This document shows, in pieces, positions 14,522 through 21,903 of a stretch of DNA of 26,711 bases. The DNA comes from an uncultured Candidatus Melainabacteria bacterium (GTDB lineage Bacteria; Cyanobacteriota; Vampirovibrionia; Gastranaerophilales; Gastranaerophilaceae). Each line of letters begins with the position of its first letter. Position 1 is the first letter of the stretch. Both the position numbers and the translations under genes were made by a program. The notes under the pieces are model-generated. The model did no database searches. It was not told the DNA's origin and saw nothing but the letters and a program-made list of their open reading frames with translations. The stretch spans positions 1-26,711 of the forward strand of contig CAKURL010000020.1 in NCBI GenBank assembly GCA_934675685.1, in the 5' to 3' direction.

Positions 14522-15946
14522 TTAGCCTGCTAATGCTTGAGCCATTTCGTTCTTAAGCATTTCTTGTGCATCTTCTTCGACGATTGCTGCAGGGTAGCCG
14601 GCATGGTGAATTCTAGGGATAAGCCAATCTGCGCTATAGACAACGTATTTTGGAGAATTGTCGTCTGTATCTACACAAACAAAGCTCAAGTTGCCTTTTG
14701 GGTCAGTTTTATAGTCCACGATTGTGATTTCGTGTCCGTTTATGATTTTATTTGGCAAACCGTCTTTTTCTGGGCTGTAGTTTGGAAGCTGAGACCTTCC
14801 CGAGGATTCATTTGTGTCCACGCAACCTATGATGACGTCGTCGCCTGAGTCTATTGTGTCTTTGATGTGTTTTTTGATTTTATCGAAAGAGCAATTGTAG
14901 CCTACGAGGTTATTGTCGTCATCAATTTTTTGGTAAACAAGAGAAGTGATTTCTTTGTTTTTCATGATGGATTCAACATAAGTTTTTTCAACTTCAATAA
15001 GCCCTTGTGGGCTTGAGTTTAAGCTTCCTGCTCTTAAATCCGTTAAAGAATTATATGTATTTTGAGAGCCTATTTGCATAATGGCACTTTGGACTAATAC
15101 GTCCGCCACGTTTCTTTCTCCTGGGTCCCAGTTTCTTGTTTGGTTTTTGGCTCTTAAATATGCGTTTTTGTCGGCTGTGATTTCGACATTTACTTTGTCA
15201 AAAGTGAAGCCACTCGTTTTAGATTCCATTAATTCTAAAATCGCAACTGCTTCAAGAGGGTTTTTAGAAAGCGAACTTAAATTTATACTAGAGACCACTT
15301 TCATATCTTCGCTTGATAATTTATTCACCCAACGCGCGTATTCTGCAGGATACTTGTCCGCTAAGTTCACTTCGCAAGAAGCTGCAGCGCACACGCCCGA
15401 CTTTTCTACGTCCATTGTTTTTGGGTTTTGCGAAGCAGGATCAGACTTAGGCAAGCCATCTAAAATTTCTTTTTTTTCTTCTTTTGGAATGTCTCCAAAA
15501 GTTTGAGTTATAATAGAAGGGCTTAAAATGTTATCTAAAACATTTAAAATAAGCATTTTTTTATCTAAGTCAAAAGCTCTTTTTTGAGAAGCGATTTCAT
15601 ATAAGTTATCTAAAACGCTCGAATTGTCGTTAGAATTTCTGTTTAATAATTTTCCGCTTTTTAATAAGCGCTCCAATTGTTCTCTTGGCTTTAAGCCGCC
15701 AGAAAGAGGCGAAGGTTGCGCATTTTTTAGAAAATTTAGAAGATATTCATATTTTTCTTTATCTTGTTTGTTGTTTAAGCTTGTGTTTATTTTGGCAATT
15801 TTGTTTTGGCCTAAAAATATAGGCAAATTTTGGCTCAAGAAAGGCGCTGTCGCATTTTGTTTGTTTGTTTTTGCGAAAGCTTTTTTGGGTGTTATTGATG
15901 ATATCTCGCTGTTGCGGCTTGGGCTTAAGCTGATTTTTTGCAACAT
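14522..15946 (-). CDS. Hypothetical protein with possible papain-like Cys/His/Asp catalytic set (474 aa)
   Basis: Not recognised as a named family. The N-terminus (1-60) is rich in Ser, Asn, Lys and Gln and looks disordered, with no Sec signal peptide. Residues 60-160 are mainly helical. From 180 on there is a globular region with SGVCAAASC (Cys186), a helix-rich part containing DVLVQSAIMQIGSQNTYNSL (282-301), and near the end NGHEITIVDYK (His405), a strand FVCVDTDD (Asp428/429, Asn430) and a C-terminal helix. A Cys at the start of a helix, a GH-hydrophobic strand and then D/N after the next strand is the order seen in papain-fold peptidases and transglutaminase-like enzymes. That reading is inference from three short motifs. 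It stands alone, convergent to pepA and divergent from kdsD; AGAAAGG is 12 nt upstream. Confidence 0.7.
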   Translation of the reverse strand: MLQKISLSPSRNSEISSITPKKAFAKTNKQNATAPFLSQNLPIFLGQNKIAKINTSLNNKQDKEKYEYLLNFLKNAQPSPLSGGLKPREQLERLLKSGKLLNRNSNDNSSVLDNLYEIASQKRAFDLDKKMLILNVLDNILSPSIITQTFGDIPKEEKKEILDGLPKSDPASQNPKTMDVEKSGVCAAASCEVNLADKYPAEYARWVNKLSSEDMKVVSSINLSSLSKNPLEAVAILELMESKTSGFTFDKVNVEITADKNAYLRAKNQTRNWDPGERNVADVLVQSAIMQIGSQNTYNSLTDLRAGSLNSSPQGLIEVEKTYVESIMKNKEITSLVYQKIDDDNNLVGYNCSFDKIKKHIKDTIDSGDDVIIGCVDTNESSGRSQLPNYSPEKDGLPNKIINGHEITIVDYKTDPKGNLSFVCVDTDDNSPKYVVYSADWLIPRIHHAGYPAAIVEEDAQEMLKNEMAQALAG

Positions 15947-16017
15947 GATATAATACGACCTTTCTAGTTATATAAAAAACGAGATTAGAAAAAAATTGTT
16001 AAATTATCATAATAATA

Positions 16018-16046
16018 TTAACACAATTTAATATTTAATATAGAAT
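16018..16046 (+). promoter_or_regulatory. kdsD promoter
   Basis: TTAACA (16018-16023), a 17-nt spacer and TAGAAT (16041-16046). An overlapping TATAAT (16046-16051) is an alternative -10. AAGGA (16071-16075) is the Shine-Dalgarno for the ATG at 16080 and rules out the in-frame TTG at 16068 as start. Confidence 0.55.
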
Positions 16047-16079
16047 ATAATTAAGGATAACAAACTTTTGAAGGATAAA

Positions 16080-17057
16080 ATGGAAAATATGGTTGCAAAG
16101 CTTGAAAACGCAGATTTGGTGAATGCTTATAATACAATTAATTGCGAAATAGAAGCAATTCAAGAGCTCAAAAATTTACTTGATGATAAATTGTCTAAGG
16201 CTCTTGATATGATAGAGATGTCTAAAGGAAGAGTAATTTTGACTGGCATGGGAAAATCCGGCCACATCGCGAAAAAAATCGCAGCTTCCCTTGCTTCTAC
16301 GGGCACTCCTTCGTTTTTTATGCACCCTGCTGAAGCAAGCCATGGCGACCTTGGCATGGTGACAGAAGAAGATGTTATAATCGCAATTTCAAACAGCGGC
16401 GAATCAAGAGAACTTGTGGACGTTTTAAACTATTCAAAAAGATTTGGAATAAAATTAATTGCAATCACAAAAAATCCTGAAAGTTCCCTTGGAAAAGCAG
16501 GCGACATAGTTTTATTACTTCCAAACTCAAAAGAAGCTTGTCCTTTGGGGCTTGCTCCCACTTCTTCTACGACAGCAACTTTAGTCTTAGGAGACGTCAT
16601 TACAACGGGTTTAATCGAAAGAAAAGGTTTTTCAAAAGCGCAATTTAACCAAAGGCACCCAGGAGGAAAATTGGGCTCAATCTTGCAAAGAGTAAAAGAT
16701 ATTATGCACGTTGGCTCTGAAATGCCATTGTTAAAAGAAAGCGCAAATATCAATGAAATTATTTTGGAAATGACTACAAAAAGGCTTGGTTGTGTCGGCT
16801 TCGTCGATGAAAATGGCGATTTTAAAGGAATTTTCACAGATGGCGACTTGAGGCGCTGCATTAATCAAGATTTAAAAAATGCAAAAGCAAAAGATATCAT
16901 GACTAAAAAACCAATCACGATTTCAAAAGACATTTTTGCAACTGAAGCGGTTAAAATCATGAATGACAAAAAAATCACAAATTTATTTATAGTTGAAAAC
17001 AATAAACCGGTAGGCGTTTTACATATCCATGATTTGTTGAAAAATGGGGCTGCTTAA
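16080..17057 (+). CDS. kdsD: D-arabinose 5-phosphate isomerase (SIS plus two CBS domains)
   Basis: Converts ribulose 5-phosphate to arabinose 5-phosphate, the first committed step to Kdo for the LPS inner core. The SIS domain (about 30-170) carries GMGKSGHIAKKIAASLASTG, SHGDLGMV, ISNSGESRELV and the segment CPLGLAPTSSTTATLVLGD that typifies KdsD/GutQ. A conserved NQRHPGGKLG follows, then a CBS pair (about 205-260, 270-325) with IFTDGDLRR and VGVLHIHDLL. The true start is taken as ATG 16080 (325 aa), just downstream of an AAGGA site. It is followed 20 nt later by uvrC. GutQ is an isozyme of the same family, but nothing here indicates a glucitol operon. Its presence implies a diderm envelope with Kdo. 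Confidence 0.95.
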   Translation: MENMVAKLENADLVNAYNTINCEIEAIQELKNLLDDKLSKALDMIEMSKGRVILTGMGKSGHIAKKIAASLASTGTPSFFMHPAEASHGDLGMVTEEDVIIAISNSGESRELVDVLNYSKRFGIKLIAITKNPESSLGKAGDIVLLLPNSKEACPLGLAPTSSTTATLVLGDVITTGLIERKGFSKAQFNQRHPGGKLGSILQRVKDIMHVGSEMPLLKESANINEIILEMTTKRLGCVGFVDENGDFKGIFTDGDLRRCINQDLKNAKAKDIMTKKPITISKDIFATEAVKIMNDKKITNLFIVENNKPVGVLHIHDLLKNGAA

Positions 17058-17077
17058 GGTTTATAAAGGCTTTATTT

Positions 17078-18751
17078 ATGGCTTTTAAAAATGATTTTAT
17101 AAGGCAACAAGTAAAAAACATGCCGAAGCTCCCAGGGTGCTATCAATATTTTGATAGCAATGGTGAGATTATCTATGTCGGCAAAGCAAAAAATCTTTAT
17201 AACCGCGTCAATAGCTATTTTATGGGCGACAAGTCGGATAACGCGAAGTTATCTGTCATGGTGCCTAAGATTGAAAAAATTGAATGCATTGTTGTGAATT
17301 CTGAAATCGAAGCTTTGATTTTAGAAAATGAGCTTATAAAAAAATATAAGCCTAAATATAACATTTTACTCAAAGACGACAAAAAATTTCCTTATTTTGT
17401 AATCACAAACGAAGATTTTCCAAGAATAGTAATCGCAAGAAAATCAAACAAAAACAAAATAAAAGGGAAATATTTTGGCCCTTATACCGATTCTAGGGCG
17501 ATGTGGGCGACTTTAGAAGTTGTGTATAAAATTTTCCCAATCAAAAAATGTAAAACTCCAAAATATAAATCTCGCCCTTGTCTTTATTATGACATCAAGC
17601 AATGCCTTGCTCCTTGTCAAAATAAAATTTCAAAAGAAGAATATCAAAAAATTATAAAAAATGTTGAGCTTTTTTTGTCGGGAAAAAGAAGCGAACTCAT
17701 CAAAATTTTAACAAAGCAAATGCAAATATATTCCAAAAATTTGGATTTTGAGCGTGCTTTGCTGATGAGAAATTCAATAGACGATATAAATAAAACACTA
17801 GAAAAACAAAATGTTGTTTTTGAATCCACAAAGTCAAATTATGATTACATTGGAGTTGAAAATTCTCAAAATAACATCTGTATTTCGATTTTAGAAATCA
17901 GACAAGGGCGCCTCATAAACAAAAAAGATTTTTCTTTTTCAAAAAATACTTCAAACGATGTCGAATTTGATGAAATCATACAAAACGCAATAAGGGAATA
18001 TTATATCCTTTTAAACGACGAAGATTTGCCTTCAAAGATTGTCTTGTCTGATGTTTTTTCTGATATTGAATTATATAAAAATTGGCTTTCTTTGAGAAAG
18101 AAAAAAGATGTAAATATCATAAAAGCAAGGACAAATACAGATAAAGAAATTTTAAAAATTGCCCAAAAAAATGCAAAATTTAACCTTGAACAATTGAAAT
18201 TAAAAGAACTCGCCCAAATCCAAAACGACTATAACGAAGTGGGCTCTTATATTCAAGAAAAGCTGAAATTAGATAGATTTCCGCACACAATAGAATGTTA
18301 TGACATTTCTCATATCCAAGGCACAAATACAGTGGCTTCTGGGGTATATTTTGAAAATGGCATGCCCAAAAAATCAATGTATCGAAGATATAAATTAAAA
18401 ACTTTAGAAAAAGGTGAAGTGGACGATTTTAAATCCATGAGAGAAATCTTGTCTCGAAGGTTCAAAAGAATAAAAGAAGGAAAAATTCCTGCTCCGGATT
18501 TAATCATAATCGACGGGGGAAAGGGACAATTGTCCTCGGTAATTGAGATTATGGAGAAATTTGAGCTTAAATTAAATATAGTTTCTTTAGCAAAAAGAGA
18601 AGAAGAGGTCTTTTTGCCTCATAATTCAAAACCCGTGATTTTGCCAAGAAATTCTGCTCCTTTGTATCTTTTTCAAAGAATTAGAGACGAAGCGCATAGG
18701 TTCGCAATCACTTTCCATAGGCAATTAAGAAGCAAAAGTGCTTTAAAATAA
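17078..18751 (+). CDS. uvrC: Excinuclease ABC subunit C lacking the C-terminal HhH domain
   Basis: Nuclease of UvrABC nucleotide excision repair that makes both incisions around a lesion. The N-terminal GIY-YIG domain is clear: LPGCYQYFDSNGEIIYVGKAKNLYNRV (18-44, read here as two adjacent blocks). It is followed by the cysteine cluster RPCLYYDIKQCLAPCQNKI, the UVR motif FERALLMRNSIDDI and the RNase H-like 5' incision domain with IECYDISHIQGT, GEVDDFKSM and LIIIDGGKGQL. The protein ends 24 residues after the first arginine of RIRDEAHRFAI, at FHRQLRSKSALK. Usual UvrC proteins continue about 50-60 residues into a tandem helix-hairpin-helix. No continuation exists in any frame before the tRNA gene. 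AAAGG lies 8 nt before the ATG. Confidence 0.95.
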   Translation: MAFKNDFIRQQVKNMPKLPGCYQYFDSNGEIIYVGKAKNLYNRVNSYFMGDKSDNAKLSVMVPKIEKIECIVVNSEIEALILENELIKKYKPKYNILLKDDKKFPYFVITNEDFPRIVIARKSNKNKIKGKYFGPYTDSRAMWATLEVVYKIFPIKKCKTPKYKSRPCLYYDIKQCLAPCQNKISKEEYQKIIKNVELFLSGKRSELIKILTKQMQIYSKNLDFERALLMRNSIDDINKTLEKQNVVFESTKSNYDYIGVENSQNNICISILEIRQGRLINKKDFSFSKNTSNDVEFDEIIQNAIREYYILLNDEDLPSKIVLSDVFSDIELYKNWLSLRKKKDVNIIKARTNTDKEILKIAQKNAKFNLEQLKLKELAQIQNDYNEVGSYIQEKLKLDRFPHTIECYDISHIQGTNTVASGVYFENGMPKKSMYRRYKLKTLEKGEVDDFKSMREILSRRFKRIKEGKIPAPDLIIIDGGKGQLSSVIEIMEKFELKLNIVSLAKREEEVFLPHNSKPVILPRNSAPLYLFQRIRDEAHRFAITFHRQLRSKSALK

Positions 18752-18785
18752 TCAAAATTAGATTAAAAACTTAAGCTATTTAGCC

Positions 18786-18813
18786 TTGACAATATTTCTT
18801 TATTTAATACTAT
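18786..18813 (+). promoter_or_regulatory. tRNA-Cys promoter
   Basis: A consensus TTGACA (18786-18791), 16-nt spacer and TACTAT (18808-18813) precede the tRNA by 13 nt. The -10 sits inside a perfect 14-bp palindrome AATACTATAGTATT (18806-18819). This is the only exact consensus -35 noticed in the window. Confidence 0.75.
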
Positions 18814-18826
18814 AGTATTAAGGTCT

Positions 18827-18897
18827 GGCGACATGGCCAAGTGGTAAGGCAGGAGCCTGCAAAGCTCTTACCCCCAGTTCGAATCTGGGTGTCGCCT
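18827..18897 (+). tRNA. tRNA-Cys (anticodon GCA)
   Basis: 71-nt cloverleaf. The acceptor stem GGCGACA pairs with TGTCGCC, the D stem is GCC/GGC, and the anticodon stem GGAGC/GCTCT (one G-U pair) encloses CTGCAAA with anticodon GCA at 18859-18861. The T arm is CCCAG-TTCGAAT-CTGGG. The discriminator base is T73, an identity element of tRNA-Cys. CCA is not encoded. The gene has its own promoter and terminator. Confidence 0.97.
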
Positions 18898-18929
18898 AAT
18901 TTAAAAATTATCTAATATAACTTATATGC

Positions 18930-18957
18930 AAAAGCAAGGTTTCCCTTGCTTTTTATT
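18930..18957 (+). terminator. Intrinsic terminator after tRNA-Cys
   Basis: A 10-bp perfect stem AAAAGCAAGG (18930-18939) / CCTTGCTTTT (18944-18953) with a TTTC loop, followed by T-rich sequence. It may also stop minus-strand transcription leaving lepA, since the left arm supplies a short T run on that strand. Confidence 0.85.
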
Positions 18958-19006
18958 TTCCATTTATAAGTATTTAAATTATTAGAAATATTTAAAAAGA
19001 AACTCT

Positions 19007-20809
19007 TTATTCTTCGTTCAAAGACAAAACTGCCATAAATGCTTCTTGTGGGATTTCTACGTGGCCCACTGATTTCATGCGCTTTTTGCCTCGTTTTTGT
19101 TTTTCTAAAAGTTTTCTTTTTCTTGAAATATCGCCCCCGTAACATTTATCAAGCACAGATTTTCTTAAAGCCTTGATATTTGTTCTTGCGATAATTCTTC
19201 CGCCGACTGCTGCTTGGATTGCGACTTCGAAAAGTTGTCTTGGAATGATTTCTTTTAGCTTTGCTGTCAATTTTTGCCCAATAGCATAAGCGCTATCTTT
19301 GTGGCAAATGACAGAAAGTGCGTCTACGACTTCGTTTGCCAAAAGAATATCCATCTTTACAAGGTCAGATTTTTTATAATCACAAAATTCATAATCCAAA
19401 GAAGCATAGCCTTTTGTCCTTGATTTTAATTGGTCATAAAAATCGGTAATCACTTCCGACAATGGAATTTGGTATTCAAGATTTACCCTTACGTCATCAA
19501 TATATTGCATGTTGATAAAAATTCCGCGCTTATCTTGGCACAATTCCATCAATGTTCCAACAAAATCGTTTGGCGTGAATAAATTCACTCTTACATAAGG
19601 CTCTTCAATATAGTCTCTATATTGCGCGTCTGGAAGCTCTGCAGGGTTATCAATTTCTACAATCTCGCCATCAGTTTTGTGCACTTTATAAATTACGGAA
19701 GGCGCTGTTGTGATTAAAGAAAGGTCATATTCTCTCTCTAGCCTTTCTTGGGCAATTTCCATGTGGAGCATTCCTAAAAAGCCGCAGCGAAAGCCAAAAC
19801 CAAGAGCGTTCGAGGTTTCTGGTTCGTATGTGATTGAGCTATCTGATAATTTTAACTTTTCAAGAGCTTCTTTTAATTCTTGATAGTCTTCGTTGTTCAC
19901 AGGATAAAGCCCAGAAAAAACCATAGGTTTTGCTTCTTTATAGCCTTCAAGCGCTTCTTTTGCTGGGCTTTCAACGTGAGTTATTGTGTCTCCCACAAAC
20001 CTTGTGATTTCTTTAATCGAGCCTGCAAAATAGCCAACCTCTCCTGTTTTTAAGACATCGACTTTGTTTCTGTTTGGGTTTAAAAAGCCTAGTTCGACTA
20101 CTTCAAACTCTCTTCCTGTCGCCATAAATTTAATCTTGTCTCCAAGCTTAATTGAGCCATCGACTACTTTAAAAAAGCAGATTGTCCCTAGATATGCATC
20201 GTATGCGCTATCAAAAACAAGAGCCCTTAAGGGTTTATCCGATGTGTCATCTGGAGATGGAATATATTCTACAATTGCTTCTAAAACATCTTCTATCCCC
20301 TCGCCCGTTTTTGCGCTTACTGGGATTGCCATAGAAGCGTCTATTCCTAAAACATCTTCGATTTCTTTTTTCACTCTTTCGACATCCGCTGAAGGCAAGT
20401 CGATTTTATTTATGATTGGAATAATTTCTAAGTTTTGCTCAAGCGCAAGATAAACGTTCGCTAAAGTTTGCGCTTCCACCCCTTGAGTCGCGTCCACGAT
20501 TAAAAGAGCACCTTCGCAAGCAGCCAAGGAGCGAGAAACTTCATAAGAAAAATCCACGTGCCCTGGGGTGTCGATTAAGTTCAAAATATATTCTTTGCCA
20601 TTTTTGGCTTTATAGTTCATTTTTGCGGCATTTAGTTTGATTGTAATGCCTCTTTCTCGCTCGATATCCATAGTGTCCATAAGTTGGTCTTGCATATCCC
20701 TTTTTGCGATTGTTCCTGTTTTTTCGAGCAATCTGTCTGCTAAAGTAGATTTGCCGTGGTCGATATGAGCGATTATGCTAAAATTTCTAATGTGTTCTAG
20801 TTTTTTCAT
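19007..20809 (-). CDS. lepA: Elongation factor 4 (LepA)
   Basis: Ribosome-associated translational GTPase. The 600-aa protein begins MKKLEHIRNFSIIAHIDHGKS with the G1 loop, followed by GITIK (switch I), DTPGHVDF (G3) and NKIDLP (G4). It also has the LepA-typical GFRCGFLGMLHMEI, and a C-terminal domain with GYASLDYE, AAVGGRIIARTNIKALRK and KCYGGDISRKRKLLEKQKRG. The start is set at ATG 20809; an open frame runs 79 codons further upstream, but that part is antisense to rpmE and reads as non-protein. TATAAT ends 7 nt before this ATG, so a leaderless transcript is predicted. Divergent from rpmE. Confidence 0.98.
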   Translation of the reverse strand: MKKLEHIRNFSIIAHIDHGKSTLADRLLEKTGTIAKRDMQDQLMDTMDIERERGITIKLNAAKMNYKAKNGKEYILNLIDTPGHVDFSYEVSRSLAACEGALLIVDATQGVEAQTLANVYLALEQNLEIIPIINKIDLPSADVERVKKEIEDVLGIDASMAIPVSAKTGEGIEDVLEAIVEYIPSPDDTSDKPLRALVFDSAYDAYLGTICFFKVVDGSIKLGDKIKFMATGREFEVVELGFLNPNRNKVDVLKTGEVGYFAGSIKEITRFVGDTITHVESPAKEALEGYKEAKPMVFSGLYPVNNEDYQELKEALEKLKLSDSSITYEPETSNALGFGFRCGFLGMLHMEIAQERLEREYDLSLITTAPSVIYKVHKTDGEIVEIDNPAELPDAQYRDYIEEPYVRVNLFTPNDFVGTLMELCQDKRGIFINMQYIDDVRVNLEYQIPLSEVITDFYDQLKSRTKGYASLDYEFCDYKKSDLVKMDILLANEVVDALSVICHKDSAYAIGQKLTAKLKEIIPRQLFEVAIQAAVGGRIIARTNIKALRKSVLDKCYGGDISRKRKLLEKQKRGKKRMKSVGHVEIPQEAFMAVLSLNEE

Positions 20810-20816
20810 AGAATTT

Positions 20817-20822
20817 ATTATA
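20817..20822 (-). promoter_or_regulatory. lepA -10 element, predicted leaderless start
   Basis: Perfect TATAAT on the minus strand (20822-20817) with seven bases to the lepA ATG at 20809. No convincing -35 at 16-18 nt and no Shine-Dalgarno. Confidence 0.5.
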
Positions 20823-20905
20823 CAATAAAAATTTATAAACGCTTGAAATTTTTTTTTCACCAACGTAAAATAATAGTACGATATTATCACTTGAAGGAAT
20901 TTGTA

Positions 20906-21106
20906 ATGAAAAAAGACATTCACCCAGATTACAAAAAAACAACTATAAAATGTGTATGCGGTAACGAAATCGAAACAGGTTCTGTTGAAGAAAACATCAC
21001 AGTTGAAATTTGTAATGCTTGTCATCCATTCTATACAGGCAACCAAAAAATCTTAGACTCCGAAGGTAGAGTTGAAAGATTTAAAAAACGTTACGAAAAA
21101 AAATAG
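20906..21106 (+). CDS. rpmE: 50S ribosomal protein L31 (zinc-binding type)
   Basis: 66-aa L31, starting MKKDIHPDYKKTTIKCVCGN. The four cysteines of the zinc-containing (C+) form are present as C-x-C (KCVCG) and C-x-x-C (CNACHPFYTG), with the typical ending RVERFKKRYEKK. It sits at the rim of the central protuberance of the 50S subunit. The start at 20906 is fixed by AAGGA (20894-20898) 7 nt upstream; an earlier in-frame codon at 20843 is rejected. A TATTAT at 20882-20887 may be its -10. Followed by a strong terminator, so it is likely monocistronic. Confidence 0.97.
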   Translation: MKKDIHPDYKKTTIKCVCGNEIETGSVEENITVEICNACHPFYTGNQKILDSEGRVERFKKRYEKK

Positions 21107-21121
21107 TTGTAAAAAATTATC

Positions 21122-21153
21122 ATTTGGCTGGTTTTTCTACCAGCCAAATTTTT
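21122..21153 (+). terminator. Intrinsic terminator after rpmE
   Basis: Perfect 11-bp stem ATTTGGCTGGT (21122-21132) / ACCAGCCAAAT (21139-21149), loop TTTTCT, then a run of T to 21153. Confidence 0.93.
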
Positions 21154-21207
21154 AGCTAAATTTAGTTTAAATTTTTTATTAATTTGTTCAGGAGAAAAGG
21201 ATTATTT

Positions 21208-21903
21208 ATGCCTAAAAAAGAGCTTGAAGTTGAATTGATTTCAATTCCATCGAATTTGTTAGACGTAATTTACACGGCTTGTCGCACTTGCTATAGCGCA
21301 GATGGAGCTGTTGAAATTTTCAAAAACATCACTTCTGACGACGAAAAAAAGCTCAATTTAATCAAAAGAGTGATTTCCTCTGGGCATTATTCTACAATCG
21401 AGCATGTTCAATTGTCTTTTGCGATAAACAACGTTTCTCGCGCTTTGACACATCAGCTTGTGCGCCATCGTCACATGAGTTTTTCTCAAAAGTCTCAAAG
21501 ATATGTCAAAGAAAAAGGCGAATTTGACTATGTAATTCCTTTTGAAATTGCAAAAAAACCTGAATTGGCTAAAAAATTTGAAGATTTCATGAAAGAAATT
21601 TCAGACCGTTACCAAGAATTTATTGAAGCAGGGATTAAAGCAGAAGACGCAAGGGCGATTTTGCCAAATGCGACAGTGAGCTCTTTGGTTGCGAGCTTGA
21701 ATTTAAGAGAACTTATACATCTTGCGAATTTGAGGCTTTGCACTCGAGCACAAGGCGAAATCAGGGCTCTTGTTAAAAAAATGTGTGAACTGGTAATAGC
21801 GCGCGAGCCTTGGCTTAAGGAACATCTTGTTCCAAAATGCGAACGTTTAGGCTATTGCGACGAAGACAAATCTTGCGGAAGGGTAAAAACTAAAAATGGA
21901 TAA
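21208..21903 (+). CDS. thyX: Flavin-dependent thymidylate synthase ThyX
   Basis: Makes dTMP from dUMP using methylenetetrahydrofolate, FAD and NADPH. The ThyX motif RHRHMSFSQKSQRY (86-99) fits RHRxxSxxxxSxR. ISSGHYSTIEHVQLSFAI (57-74) and ARAILPNATVSSLVASLNLR provide the other dUMP/FAD contacts, and LRLCTRAQGEIRAL closes the active site. 231 aa is the usual length. The ATG at 21208 is chosen because AAAGG (21196-21200) lies 7 nt before it; the in-frame TTG at 21184 would place that site inside the coding region. Its last 8 nt (ATGGATAA) overlap the start of prfA. Along with TrmFO this puts two folate/flavin methylation enzymes in the window. Confidence 0.97.
   Translation: MPKKELEVELISIPSNLLDVIYTACRTCYSADGAVEIFKNITSDDEKKLNLIKRVISSGHYSTIEHVQLSFAINNVSRALTHQLVRHRHMSFSQKSQRYVKEKGEFDYVIPFEIAKKPELAKKFEDFMKEISDRYQEFIEAGIKAEDARAILPNATVSSLVASLNLRELIHLANLRLCTRAQGEIRALVKKMCELVIAREPWLKEHLVPKCERLGYCDEDKSCGRVKTKNG

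Noticed and set aside
14498..14527. GGCTAA ... TTAGCC inverted repeat between pepA and the 474-aa gene as a bidirectional terminator
   Set aside because: It arises because both convergent genes end in Gly-stop (GGC TAA). The stem is 6 bp with an 18-nt loop and no T tract.
14537..15953. Several plus-strand open frames (14537-14848, 15081-15506, 15624-15953) opposite the 474-aa gene
   Set aside because: Their translations are rich in Phe/Cys/Ser as expected for antisense frames; the minus-strand frame is continuous over 1.4 kb with organism-like codons.
18752..18826. Frameshifted remainder of uvrC encoding the HhH domain
   Set aside because: All three frames after the stop contain further stops and no HhH-like residues; the space is taken by the tRNA promoter.
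20810..21046. 79-codon N-terminal extension of the lepA open frame
   Set aside because: It runs antisense across rpmE and its promoter, has a Cys/Phe/Tyr-rich non-protein look, and LepA homologues begin at MKKLEHIRNFSIIAHIDHGK.
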